Origin: Parvibaculum sp040216885
Lineage (GTDB): Bacteria; Pseudomonadota; Alphaproteobacteria; Parvibaculales; Parvibaculaceae
DNA length: 64,000 bases
Direction: 5' to 3'
Assembly (NCBI GenBank): GCA_040216885.1
Contig: JAVJOG010000008.1
Coordinates: 310,001-374,000, forward strand
In this document: positions 44,288 to 53,305 of the stretch, piece by piece
Position numbering within the stretch: the first letter of the stretch is position 1
Layout: the number at the start of each line of letters is the position of its first letter
Position numbers and translations under genes: made by a program
The notes under the pieces: model-generated
Told to the model about the DNA's origin: nothing
Databases searched by the model: none
Seen by the model: the letters and a program-made list of their open reading frames with translations, nothing else

Positions 44288-44439
44288 GCGAGCCCCTTTG
44301 TTCCTCCGCGGACCTCTTGCGCCCGCCGGGGTCTCATCCCCCGCAGGACCGGGTCCATCACGACGCTCTCCGGCGCCGGACAGATGTAGGAGCGCCTTTC
44401 GCCGCTGACAAGCGCAAATCTCGCTCCGCGAACTACACT

Positions 44440-44481
44440 CATTTTACAGACCGGTTGCAGACCGGGCATTTTACAGATCGG
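44440..44481. repeat. Direct repeat in the gshA-pfkA divergent region
   Basis: CATTTTACAGACCGG at 44440-44454 recurs as CATTTTACAGATCGG at 44467-44481, 27 bp on, with a shorter GCAGACCGGG between them. The placement between divergent starts suggests regulator sites, but no factor is known. Confidence 0.5.
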
Positions 44482-44547
44482 GGCCGCAGGATGATGTAGA
44501 TATTGGGAGCGGCGGCGGGTTCGTGCGGAACGAGAAGGAGAGATACG

Positions 44548-45702
44548 ATGCGGATCGGTATCCTGACGGGCGGCGGCGATGTGCCGGGACTCAATTCCTG
44601 CATCAAGGCCGTGACGCGGCGCGCGGCCGAACTCGGCTGGGAGGTCGTCGGCTTTCGCCGGGGCTGGGCCGGGCCGATGAACTACAACCCGGACGATCCG
44701 GCGGGCAGCGAACGGCACCTGATGCGGCTCGACACCGAGGCCGTGCGCACCATCGACCGCCGGGGCGGCACGATCCTGCACACGACGCGCACCGATCCGC
44801 AATGGATGGTCGAGGACAAGCTTCCCGATTTTCTGAAGGGCAAATTCAAGCCCAGCGACAAGGGAACCGTCGACACGACGCCGCATATATTGCGCGTCTT
44901 CGAACATCTCGGGATCGACGTGATGGTGACGATCGGCGGCGACGGCACGCTCGCCTATGCCGCGCAGCTTCACGGCGCGGGCATGAAAACCGTCTCGATC
45001 CCCAAGACGATGGACAATGACGTTTTCGGCACCGACTATTGCATCGGATTCTCGACGGCCGTGTCGCGCTCGGTCGAGCATATCAATGCGCTGCGGACCT
45101 CGACCGGCAGCCATGAACGCATTGCCGTGGTGGAACTGTTCGGACGGCATTCGGGCGAGACGGCGCTGATCGCCAGCTATCTCGCCGATGTCGACCGCGC
45201 GATCATCGCCGAAGTGCCTTTCGACGTGGGCCGCCTTGCCGAGCTCGCCGCCGCCGACCGGATGGAAAATCCCGCGCGCTACGCCATGGTCGTCATTTCC
45301 GAGGGCGCGCGCATCGAGGGTGGCGAGCACCAAACCTACGGACAGGCCGATGAATACGGGCGCAAGCGCCTTGGCGGCATCGGACATCTCGTCGGCGAAG
45401 AGCTGGCACGTCTGACCGGCATCGACACGATCACGCAATCGCTCGCCTATCTCATGCGCGCCGGGCCGCCCGACGCGCTCGACCAGATGGTGGCCAAGAG
45501 CTTCGGCACGCTGGCGGTGCAGGAAATCGCCGCCGGGCGCAGCGGCTTCATGACCGCCGTGCGCGACGGCAACTACACGACAGTGCCGGCGGAGACCTGC
45601 ACCAGCGGGAAAAAGCGCGTCGACGTGGCGGCGCTGTACGACGCCAGCGCCTATCGGCCGCGCATTGCGCGGATGCTCGACAAGCCGATGTTTCTGTATT
45701 GA
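44548..45702 (+). CDS. pfkA: 6-phosphofructokinase (atypical, group III-like)
   Basis: Phosphorylates fructose 6-phosphate; 384 residues from ATG 44548, with GGAGAG upstream. Substrate motifs are GILTGGGDVPGLN, TIGGDGTLAYA, PKTMDND and ELFGRHSGETALIA. The GGDG glycine is the ATP-enzyme residue (Gly104 in E. coli numbering), whereas PKTMDND has the Lys (position 124) usual in pyrophosphate enzymes. This combination is known from atypical ATP-dependent PFKs, so the phosphoryl donor cannot be named from sequence alone. Confidence 0.9.
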   Translation: MRIGILTGGGDVPGLNSCIKAVTRRAAELGWEVVGFRRGWAGPMNYNPDDPAGSERHLMRLDTEAVRTIDRRGGTILHTTRTDPQWMVEDKLPDFLKGKFKPSDKGTVDTTPHILRVFEHLGIDVMVTIGGDGTLAYAAQLHGAGMKTVSIPKTMDNDVFGTDYCIGFSTAVSRSVEHINALRTSTGSHERIAVVELFGRHSGETALIASYLADVDRAIIAEVPFDVGRLAELAAADRMENPARYAMVVISEGARIEGGEHQTYGQADEYGRKRLGGIGHLVGEELARLTGIDTITQSLAYLMRAGPPDALDQMVAKSFGTLAVQEIAAGRSGFMTAVRDGNYTTVPAETCTSGKKRVDVAALYDASAYRPRIARMLDKPMFLY

Positions 45703-45734
45703 GGGAGTGCGCTCGGGAACGCGGGCGCCGCCCC

Positions 45735-46181
45735 CTATCGCTTCAACTGCATCAGCTGGCGGGCTTCGCCGTCGTCGCCGATGGTCTTGAAGCCGAGGCG
45801 CTCATAAAGCGAGTGGGCGTCGGTGGTGGAGAGCATGATGCGATGGACGGAAGCGAGCGCCGGATCGTTGACCATCGTCTCGACGATCCACTTGCCGCGC
45901 CCGTCGCCCCTGTGGACGGGGAGGATGTAGACGTCGCTCATCCAGGCAAAGCGCGTCATGTCGGTGACCATGCGGCCGAAGCCCGCCTGCTCGCCGTCCG
46001 GCGAATAAAGACCATAGGCACGCGAATTGAGGATGCTGGTCCAGAGATTTTCCGGCGAAACGTCGCGCGCCCAGTAGGTGGCGCCGAGCATCTTCAGAAT
46101 CGATTCCCGGTCGAGCCGCGATTTGTCGGTGTTGATCTCGAAGCCGTGGCGGCTCCATGACGAAACGTCGGAAGAACTCAT
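45735..46181 (-). CDS. GNAT family acetyltransferase
   Basis: A 148-residue acetyltransferase from ATG 46181. It shows GFGRMVTDMTRFAWMSDVYI, the acetyl-CoA loop VHRGDGRGKWIVETMV, and the C-terminal HSLYERLGFKTI. The substrate is unknown. It converges on pfkA. Confidence 0.87.
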   Translation of the reverse strand: MSSSDVSSWSRHGFEINTDKSRLDRESILKMLGATYWARDVSPENLWTSILNSRAYGLYSPDGEQAGFGRMVTDMTRFAWMSDVYILPVHRGDGRGKWIVETMVNDPALASVHRIMLSTTDAHSLYERLGFKTIGDDGEARQLMQLKR

Positions 46182-46215
46182 TACGCTTACTCTCACTTTT
46201 TGTTGTTGTTCTTGT

Positions 46216-47307
46216 CTATTTCGCTCCCGCGCGTTGAGCATAGGTCCACGCTTCCTGTGCGAGAGGCCGCACATTCTGCGCCATCTGTTTGGCATGTTCG
46301 CTCGATGCCGTTCCGTCCCTTACCCGCCCCGCGATTCCCTGAAGGATACCGGCAAGACGGAAGAAATTATACGAAAAATAGAAATCGAGATTCTCGATGC
46401 CGGAACGATTCGTCCGTTCACAGTACATTGCGATGTATTGCTCAAGCGTCGGAATGCCGAGTGACTTCAAGTCAGCGGTCTGGATCGAGCCGGTGCCGCC
46501 GCCGGTGCCCTGCCCCGGCATCACCCATTGCATCAGGCTGTAGGTGAAGTCGCCGAGCGGATGACCGAGCGTCGAAAGCTCCCAGTCGAGCACCGCGATC
46601 ACTTTCGGCTCGGTCGGATGGAGGATCGTGTTGTCGAGGCGGTAGTCGCCATGCACGACGGATGTCGAATCGTCCTGCGGCACGTTTTCCGGCAGCCATT
46701 CCATAAGACGGTCCATCTCCGGGATCGATTCGGTGACGGAGGCGACATATTGCTTCGACCAGCGCGAGATCTGGCGGGCGAAATAATTTCCCGGCTTGCC
46801 GAAATCGCCGAGGCCGATTTTTTCGTAATCGACCATATGGAGGCGCGCCAGCGTGTCGTTGAGCGTCTCGTAGATTTTCCAGCGCATGGCGGGCTCGATC
46901 CCCGGCAGCAGCGGCTCCCAAAGCACGCGGCCCTCGACCATGTCCATGATGTAGAACATGGTGCCGATGACGCCGTCGTCCTCGCAGAGACAATATGTGC
47001 GCGGGGCCGGAAAGCCGATGCCGTGGAGCGCGGTGATGACCTTGTATTCGCGGTCGACCGCGTGGGCAGACGGCAGAAGCTTTCCCGGCGGCTTGCGGCG
47101 CAGCACATATTTCTTCGACGGCGTCTTGAGCTGGTAGGTCGGGTTCGACTGGCCGCCCTTGAACTGACTGACGGTCAGCGGTCCCTTGAAGCCCTCGACA
47201 TGGGCTGCCATGTATTCCTCAAGGCGCTTCTCGTCGAACCTGTGCGTGTCGGCCACCTCCTTGGTGCCCGAGAATTGCTCCTGCCTGCTCGGCGCTGCGT
47301 CGGTCAT
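46216..47307 (-). CDS. APH-fold phosphotransferase, ACAD10-like
   Basis: A 363-residue kinase-fold protein. Catalytic loop VVHGDYRLDNTILHP and metal motif VIAVLDWELSTLGHPLGDF are intact, and the N-terminal SNPTYQLKTPSKKYVLRRKP matches the nucleotide-binding lobe. This subgroup is often found with acyl-CoA dehydrogenases and resembles the kinase part of ACAD10/11, which phosphorylates hydroxyacyl-CoA; here that substrate is an inference. Confidence 0.85.
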   Translation of the reverse strand: MTDAAPSRQEQFSGTKEVADTHRFDEKRLEEYMAAHVEGFKGPLTVSQFKGGQSNPTYQLKTPSKKYVLRRKPPGKLLPSAHAVDREYKVITALHGIGFPAPRTYCLCEDDGVIGTMFYIMDMVEGRVLWEPLLPGIEPAMRWKIYETLNDTLARLHMVDYEKIGLGDFGKPGNYFARQISRWSKQYVASVTESIPEMDRLMEWLPENVPQDDSTSVVHGDYRLDNTILHPTEPKVIAVLDWELSTLGHPLGDFTYSLMQWVMPGQGTGGGTGSIQTADLKSLGIPTLEQYIAMYCERTNRSGIENLDFYFSYNFFRLAGILQGIAGRVRDGTASSEHAKQMAQNVRPLAQEAWTYAQRAGAK

Positions 47308-47347
47308 GGTGTCACTCCCCGGTGGCGTTATTCTTGTTCGGATGCTG

Positions 47348-48631
47348 TCAGGCGTTCTGTTTTTCGCGTTCGATGGCGCGGTAGCCGATGTCGCGGCGGC
47401 AGAAACCTTCCGGCCAGTCGATCGCGGCGACCGCGCGGTAGGCGCGGGCCTGCGCCTCGACGGTGACGGCGCCTGTCGCCGTCACGTTGAGCACGCGGCC
47501 GCCAGTGGCGAGGATGCGGCCGTTCTCCGCCTTCGTGCCGGCGTGAAAGACTTCGACGCCGTCGATGGCGCCGGCCGCCGCGAGGCCTTTTATTTCCGTA
47601 TTCTTTTTGTAGTCGCCCGGATAGCCGTTGGCCGCCATGACGACGGTGAGCGCCACCTCGTCCTTCCAGCGCAGGGCGGCGGCGGCGAGCGTGCCGTCAT
47701 GCGTCGCCATCAGGAGCGGCAGCAGGTCGCAATCGAGGCGCATCATCAGCACCTGGCATTCGGGATCGCCGAAGCGGGCGTTGTATTCGATCAGCTTCGG
47801 GCCGTCGGCGGTCAGCATCAGGCCGGCATAGAGCACACCCTTGAACGGCGTGCCGCGGGCGGCCATCGCCTTCACCGTCGGCTCGAGGATCTCGCGCATC
47901 GCACGGACGCAGAGGCCGGGCGTCATGTCGGGCGCCGGCGAATAGGCGCCCATGCCGCCGGTGTTCGGGCCCTTGTCGCCGTCGAAGGCGCGCTTGTGAT
48001 CCTGCGCGGTGGCGAGCGGCAGGGCGGTCGCGCCATCGCAGAGGACGAAGAAGCTCGCCTCCTCGCCTTCGAGGAACTCCTCGACCACGACCTCGGCACC
48101 GGCGGCACCGAAGCGGCCGGAGAAAATCTCGTCGACGGCGGCTTCGGCTTCCGCCTCCGTCAGCGCGACGATGACGCCCTTGCCGGCGGCGAGACCATCG
48201 GCCTTGACGACGATGGGGGCGCCCTTCTTGCGGATGAAGTCTTTCGCCTCCGCCGCACCGGAGAAGCGGCCATAGGCGGCTGTCGGAATGTCCCATTCGG
48301 CGCAGAGGTCTTTGGTGAAGCCCTTGGAGCCTTCGAGTTGCGCGGCGGCGGCAGAGGGGCCGAAGCTCGCAATGCCCTCGGCGTCGAGGCGATCGACCAG
48401 GCCGCCGACCAGCGGGTCTTCGGGGCCGACGACGACGAAGCCGATTTCCTTTTCGCGGCAGAAGGCGACGACGGCGTCGAAATCCATCGGCGCGAGCGGC
48501 ACGCATTCGGCGACGGCGGCGATGCCGCCATTGCCCGGCGCGCAATAGAGTGTGTCGCAAAGCGGGCTCTGCCGGATTTTCCAGCACAGCGCGTGCTCGC
48601 GGCCGCCGGAGCCGATGACAAGAATGTTCAT
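47348..48631 (-). CDS. purD: Phosphoribosylamine-glycine ligase
   Basis: ATP-grasp enzyme of purine synthesis (GAR synthetase), 427 residues. It starts MNILVIGSGGREHALCWK and has GPEDPLVGGLVD, the ATP-grasp KADGLAAGKGVIVA and the GARFGDPECQ-like NARFGDPECQVL. ATG 48631 is the conserved start; the longer frame has none of the family sequence. It diverges from xseA. Confidence 0.96.
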   Translation of the reverse strand: MNILVIGSGGREHALCWKIRQSPLCDTLYCAPGNGGIAAVAECVPLAPMDFDAVVAFCREKEIGFVVVGPEDPLVGGLVDRLDAEGIASFGPSAAAAQLEGSKGFTKDLCAEWDIPTAAYGRFSGAAEAKDFIRKKGAPIVVKADGLAAGKGVIVALTEAEAEAAVDEIFSGRFGAAGAEVVVEEFLEGEEASFFVLCDGATALPLATAQDHKRAFDGDKGPNTGGMGAYSPAPDMTPGLCVRAMREILEPTVKAMAARGTPFKGVLYAGLMLTADGPKLIEYNARFGDPECQVLMMRLDCDLLPLLMATHDGTLAAAALRWKDEVALTVVMAANGYPGDYKKNTEIKGLAAAGAIDGVEVFHAGTKAENGRILATGGRVLNVTATGAVTVEAQARAYRAVAAIDWPEGFCRRDIGYRAIEREKQNA

Positions 48632-48759
48632 GGGGTTCGAACTCCCGGATAACGCGGGCCTCAAGAAAACGCGCCCCGCGAAAGCGGTTTCCTTGTAACA
48701 TGGGGGCCCCCGCCGGCAAACCGCCGTGCCTCCGCAACGCCGAGCGCCGAAAGCCCGAT

Positions 48760-50196
48760 ATGGCCGCTTCCGATACGTCAACGACCGCCGCCGCCGGCAA
48801 TGCCCATGAATTCTCGGTCAGCGAGCTTTCCTTCGCGCTGAAAAAGACCGTGGAGGATGCCTACGGCCATGTGCGCGTGCGCGGCGAGATCACCGGCTAT
48901 CGGGGCCCGCATTCGTCCGGCCATTGCTATTTCGGCCTCAAGGACGACAAGGCGCGCATCGACGCGGTGATCTGGAAGGGCAATTTCGGCAAGCTGCGCT
49001 TCAAGCCCGAAGAAGGCATGGAGGCGATCGCGACCGGCAAGCTCACCACCTATCCCGGCAGCTCGAAATACCAGATCGTGATCGAGCATCTGGAACCGGC
49101 CGGCGCCGGCGCGCTGATGGCGCTGCTCGAAGCGCGGCGCAAGAAGCTCGCGGCCGAAGGGTTGTTCGCGCCGGAGCGCAAGCGGGCGCTCCCGTTTCTT
49201 CCCCGCGTCATCGGCGTCGTGACGAGCCCGACCGGCGCCGTCATCCGCGACATCCTGCATCGGCTTGCCGACCGCTTTCCGCGCCATGTGCTGGTGTGGC
49301 CGGTGCGCGTGCAGGGCGAGACGTCGGCGGCTGAAGTCGCGGCGGCGATCGAGGGCTTCAACCGCATGGAGAAGGGCGGAAAGATCCCCCGCCCCGATCT
49401 TCTGATCGTCGCGCGGGGCGGCGGCTCGATCGAGGATCTGTGGTCGTTCAACGAGGAAATCGTGGTGCGGGCAGCGGCGGCGAGCGCCATTCCGCTGATC
49501 TCGGCCGTCGGTCACGAGACCGATACGACACTGATCGACTTTGCCGCCGACCGCCGCGCGCCGACGCCGACGGCGGCGGCCGAAATGGCCGTGCCGGTTC
49601 GCGCCGATCTCATCGCCGAAGTGCAGGACCGCGCGCGGCGGCTGATGCGGGCGGAAGCGCGGACCATAGAGAACGCGCGAAACGAATTGCGCGGGCTCGC
49701 GCGCGGATTGCCGCGGCTTACCGACATCGTGGCGCTGCCGCGGCAACGGTTCGACGCCGCCGCCGACCGTCTCGGACGGGCGCTGGAACGCGCGGCGGAG
49801 GTCAAGCGCGCGCGGCTCGGCACGATCGGCGCACGATTGTCCGATCGGCCGATCCGACTCCAGATCGCGAATGAGCGCAAAAAGCTGCCGCAGCTGCTGC
49901 AGCGACTGTCGGGCGCCGAGGGCCGCCTCGTCGCCGACAATGTGCGGCGGCTCGAGGGCGCAGCGAAGCTGCTTGAAAGCTATTCCTATCACGGCGTGCT
50001 GAAGCGCGGTTACGCGGTGGTGCGCGACGGCGCGGGAAAGCCGATCCGCAGCGGCGCCGGCCAGAAAGCCGGTGCGCCGCTCGACATCGAATTCGCCGAG
50101 GACCGGCTCGGCGCGGTCGTCGCGGGGGGCGCGCCCGAAAAGCCGCGGCCGGCGCCGAAGAGCAAGCCCGACAGCCCGCAGGGGAGCCTGCTTTGA
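48760..50196 (+). CDS. xseA: Exodeoxyribonuclease VII large subunit
   Basis: Large subunit of exonuclease VII, which degrades single-stranded DNA into oligonucleotides. It has 478 residues: an N-terminal OB fold (EFSVSELSFALKKTVE, VRVRGEITGYRGP), then the catalytic domain with GVVTSPTGAVIRDIL, ARGGGSIEDLWSFNEE and ISAVGHETDTTLIDFAAD, and a coiled coil. ATG 48760 is chosen over 48700 because the extra sequence is not conserved. The small subunit xseB is not in this window. Confidence 0.96.
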   Translation: MAASDTSTTAAAGNAHEFSVSELSFALKKTVEDAYGHVRVRGEITGYRGPHSSGHCYFGLKDDKARIDAVIWKGNFGKLRFKPEEGMEAIATGKLTTYPGSSKYQIVIEHLEPAGAGALMALLEARRKKLAAEGLFAPERKRALPFLPRVIGVVTSPTGAVIRDILHRLADRFPRHVLVWPVRVQGETSAAEVAAAIEGFNRMEKGGKIPRPDLLIVARGGGSIEDLWSFNEEIVVRAAAASAIPLISAVGHETDTTLIDFAADRRAPTPTAAAEMAVPVRADLIAEVQDRARRLMRAEARTIENARNELRGLARGLPRLTDIVALPRQRFDAAADRLGRALERAAEVKRARLGTIGARLSDRPIRLQIANERKKLPQLLQRLSGAEGRLVADNVRRLEGAAKLLESYSYHGVLKRGYAVVRDGAGKPIRSGAGQKAGAPLDIEFAEDRLGAVVAGGAPEKPRPAPKSKPDSPQGSLL

Positions 50197-50227
50197 TCGA
50201 CACGGTTGCCTGGGTTATGGTGGTGCC

Positions 50228-50446
50228 ATGAACAGGATGGAAAAAATGGGCGGCGGCGAAGCGGAACTCGTCTATGGCGACGGCGAGTTTCATGTCGTGC
50301 GGCCGGGCGCTTATGTTGTCTGCGCCGTAACCGGCGCGCGCGTTTCGCTCGACGAGTTGCGCTACTGGAACGTCGACCGGCAGGAAGCCTATGCAAGCGC
50401 CGAAATCTCGCTGAAGCGCTATATCGAGTTGCAAGACGCATCATGA
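50228..50446 (+). CDS. DUF2093 family protein
   Basis: A 72-residue protein of an alphaproteobacterial family with no known function. It contains AELVYGDGEFHVVRPGAYV, CAVTGARVSLDELRYW and a final helix. It lies 31 bp after xseA and overlaps the peptidase start by four bases (ATGA). The neighbourhood xseA-DUF2093-M23 is conserved in related genomes. Confidence 0.9.
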   Translation: MNRMEKMGGGEAELVYGDGEFHVVRPGAYVVCAVTGARVSLDELRYWNVDRQEAYASAEISLKRYIELQDAS

Positions 50447-51297
50447 AGCGTACTTCGGTCGTCCTTGCCGTGCTGCTTCTCGTGCTACCCGGCCTCGCGG
50501 CGGCAGAGAGCGGCCCCAATCTCGAATTGCAGGGCCCGATGAAACAAGGGTCTCTGGTCATCGGCATGGCCGCGCCCGGCGCACGGGCAACACTCGACGG
50601 CGCGGCCTTGCCTGTCGCCGAAAGCGGTCTTTTTGCGTTCGGTTTCGACCGCGATCACGGACCGGCCGCCCGCCTCGTCCTCTCCTATCCCGACGGCACC
50701 AGCATTGAACGCCGGCTTGAGGTTGCGCCGCGCGAATGGGCGATCCAACGCATCGACGGGCTGCCGCAGAAATATGTGACGCCGCCACCCGAGACGCTGG
50801 CGCGCATTGCGAAGGAGCGCAAACTGAAAACCGCGGCGCGTGCCGCGCGCATCGGCGATACATGGTTTGCGCAGCCCTTCATCTGGCCGGCGACAGGACC
50901 GATCACCGGCGTCTTCGGCTCGCAGCGCATCTATAATGGCGAACCGCGCCGGCCGCATTACGGCGTCGATGTCGCCGCGCCGACCGGCACGCCCATCGTC
51001 GCGCCGCAGGCCGGCGTGGTGACGCTGGCCGAAGCCGATATGTATTTCGAGGGCGGCCTCGTCTTTCTCGATCACGGCCACGGCGTCACCAGCGTGATGA
51101 TGCACATGAGCCGCGTCGATGTGGAGGCAGGTCAGCGCGTCGAACAGGGCGAGACAATCGGCGCCATCGGCGCAACGGGCCGCGCGACCGGGCCGCATCT
51201 TCACTGGGGCATGTTCTGGCGCGGCGCGCAGATCGACCCGCAAACACTTGTCGGGCCGATGCCGGACGGTCAGGCCGTCGCCGCCGGCGGGAACTAG
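50443..51297 (+). CDS. M23 family metallopeptidase
   Basis: A periplasmic LytM-type peptidase, 284 residues, with a signal peptide (SVVLAVLLLVLPGLAAA). The zinc motifs are HYGVD (H-x3-D) near residue 172 and GPHLHWGMF near the C-terminus. The active site appears complete, so it may cut peptidoglycan cross-bridges, although many LytM proteins only activate amidases. It is translationally coupled to the DUF2093 gene. Confidence 0.93.
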   Translation: MKRTSVVLAVLLLVLPGLAAAESGPNLELQGPMKQGSLVIGMAAPGARATLDGAALPVAESGLFAFGFDRDHGPAARLVLSYPDGTSIERRLEVAPREWAIQRIDGLPQKYVTPPPETLARIAKERKLKTAARAARIGDTWFAQPFIWPATGPITGVFGSQRIYNGEPRRPHYGVDVAAPTGTPIVAPQAGVVTLAEADMYFEGGLVFLDHGHGVTSVMMHMSRVDVEAGQRVEQGETIGAIGATGRATGPHLHWGMFWRGAQIDPQTLVGPMPDGQAVAAGGN

Positions 51298-51315
51298 GTT
51301 CACCGCCCTTCCCTC

Positions 51316-52254
51316 CTATTCGAGCATGTCTTCTTCCTGTGCCGCCGCGAGGCGCTGGCGCTGCCAGGGCTTGACCGACCAGCGGTCGTGCAGCCAGAGC
51401 CATTCATGCGGGCGGGCGCGAATGCGCGCCTCGAGGAAATCGTTGATCTCCTGCGTGATGCGAAGCGTATCCTCGAAGGGGTCGGCGCCGGGCTTCGCCG
51501 TGATCGGATTGTAGACCGTGATGCGAAAATGCGCGCCGCCGACACGCTCGATGCAAGCCGGAACGACGGGAATGTTGTAGCGGACCGCAAGGCCCGCCGG
51601 CGCCGCAGGCGTCATCGCGCGGAGGCCGAACAGGCGCGCCTCCACACCGTCGTTCATTTTCTGGTCCGTCAGCATGGCGACGAACTTTCCTTCCTGCATC
51701 AGGCGAACGATGAGGCGGGCGCCCGTGCCGCCCTTCGGAATCTGTGTCGCGCTTGTCACGCTTTCGCGCAACGACACCATCCACTCGTTGACGAAGGGAT
51801 TGTTGGCATGGCGATAGACCTCGCCACCTTCAAGGCCTTCGAGCTGCATCACCACCGGCAGCAATTCCCAGTTCGCGAAATGTCCCGAGACGAAGACGCC
51901 GCCGCAATTCGCCTCCGCCATTGCGCGCAACGCGCCAGCACCGACAACCTCGATACGGTGCCGTTCCTCCGGCCGGGCGAAACGCTCCAGATGCGCGTAT
52001 TCGCCAATGGTGCGGCCGAGATTCTCCCACATGCCGACGACGATGCGCTCGACCTCCTCCGGCGACAGTTCCGGCATCGCGCGGCGGATGTTGGCACGCG
52101 CGCGGTTCGAAACGCCGACTTTCGGGCCGACGAGCCGCGCCAGCCTGCCGCCCGCGGCCGAGGCGCGGTCGAGCCCCATCATCGCGAAGAACGCCAGCGC
52201 GATTTTCAGCGCCGCATATTCCAGCAGATGTATGGTGGTGTGCTTCCTTGCCAT
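51316..52254 (-). CDS. LpxL/LpxM-like lipid A acyltransferase
   Basis: A 312-residue membrane acyltransferase of the Kdo2-lipid A lauroyl/myristoyl transferase family. The catalytic motif is VSGHFANWELLP, with the H-x4-E pattern of LpxL enzymes, and a membrane helix is near the N-terminus. It would add a secondary acyl chain to lipid A, in line with lpxK and waaA directly upstream on the same strand. The acyl chain length cannot be told. Confidence 0.88.
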   Translation of the reverse strand: MARKHTTIHLLEYAALKIALAFFAMMGLDRASAAGGRLARLVGPKVGVSNRARANIRRAMPELSPEEVERIVVGMWENLGRTIGEYAHLERFARPEERHRIEVVGAGALRAMAEANCGGVFVSGHFANWELLPVVMQLEGLEGGEVYRHANNPFVNEWMVSLRESVTSATQIPKGGTGARLIVRLMQEGKFVAMLTDQKMNDGVEARLFGLRAMTPAAPAGLAVRYNIPVVPACIERVGGAHFRITVYNPITAKPGADPFEDTLRITQEINDFLEARIRARPHEWLWLHDRWSVKPWQRQRLAAAQEEDMLE

Positions 52255-52267
52255 GTTGCGGCGAACC

Positions 52268-53305
52268 TTACCGGCTTCGGCGGCGCGCGCGCCGGGTTGC
52301 GTCGGAGATCTGTGCCATCAGCGTGTCGATATCGGCGATCAGGGCCCGGACGGGAAGCTGTATCGCGGCCTCGCGAAGCCGCGCCCGCGCGCTTCCCGCA
52401 GGCGCGTGGGTCAGGCGCGCCGCATCCTTTTCCGTCGTGACGAGGCGCGCGCCGCGTTCGCGCGCCTTGACCAGGAGTTGCAGCGCATCGCGCTCGGAAT
52501 ACATGTGATGGTCGGCGAAATCGACGGTCTCCACCACCTCGGCGCCCAGATCGGCAAGCGTCCTGTAGAATTTTTCCGGGCGTCCTATTCCCGCAAAGGC
52601 GACGAGCGGCGCGGTGCCGAAATCCGGCGGCGACGCCGGCCGTGTGATGGCATTGAAAACAGGCAGGCCGCGGGCGCGCGCCCTTGCGGCAATGCCGTCG
52701 GCGGCATGGCCGCGACCGTTGAGGACGATCGCGTGAGCGCGTTCGAGCGCGTCGTCGATGCGTTCGCGCAAGGGACCGGCCGGCATCAGCCGCCCGTTGC
52801 CGACGCCGGATGCGGCATCGACGACGAGGATCGAAAAATCCTTCGCGAGATGCGGGTTCTGAAAGCCGTCATCCATGACGACAAGCTGAGCGCCGCCGCG
52901 CACTGCGGCGGCGGCGCCTTCCGGCCGCCGCGCCGATACCCAGGTCGGCGCAACGGCGGCGAGCAACAGCGGCTCATCGCCGACATCGGCCGCGCCGTGA
53001 CGGGCGGGATCGACCCTGATCGGTCCCCGCTCGCGGCCGCCGTGACCGCGGGTCAGGAAATGAACTTTCTCGCCGGTCGCCATGAGACGTTCGGCGATCG
53101 TCAGCGCCACGGGCGTCTTTCCGGCGCCGCCCGCCGTCAGGTTGCCGATGCAGATGACGGGCACGGCGGCACGCTCCGGCGCCGCGCGGCGGCGGCGGAT
53201 GCGTCCCGCCAGGCCAAAGACCCAACCGGCGGGCGCCAGCATTCGCGAGGGCAGAAGCGGCGCGGCGCCGCGGCGCGGCGGATACCAGAAGCGCGGTTCA
53301 CGCAT
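52268..53305 (-). CDS. lpxK: Tetraacyldisaccharide 4'-kinase
   Basis: Adds the 4'-phosphate of lipid A; 345 residues. It has an N-terminal membrane segment and a Walker A at residues 54-64 within ICIGNLTAGGAGKTPVA. MDDGFQNPHLAKDF is the conserved Walker-B-like region, and LVTTEKDAARL lies near the C-terminus. ATG 53305 overlaps the end of waaA by eight bases. Confidence 0.95.
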   Translation of the reverse strand: MREPRFWYPPRRGAAPLLPSRMLAPAGWVFGLAGRIRRRRAAPERAAVPVICIGNLTAGGAGKTPVALTIAERLMATGEKVHFLTRGHGGRERGPIRVDPARHGAADVGDEPLLLAAVAPTWVSARRPEGAAAAVRGGAQLVVMDDGFQNPHLAKDFSILVVDAASGVGNGRLMPAGPLRERIDDALERAHAIVLNGRGHAADGIAARARARGLPVFNAITRPASPPDFGTAPLVAFAGIGRPEKFYRTLADLGAEVVETVDFADHHMYSERDALQLLVKARERGARLVTTEKDAARLTHAPAGSARARLREAAIQLPVRALIADIDTLMAQISDATRRARRRSR

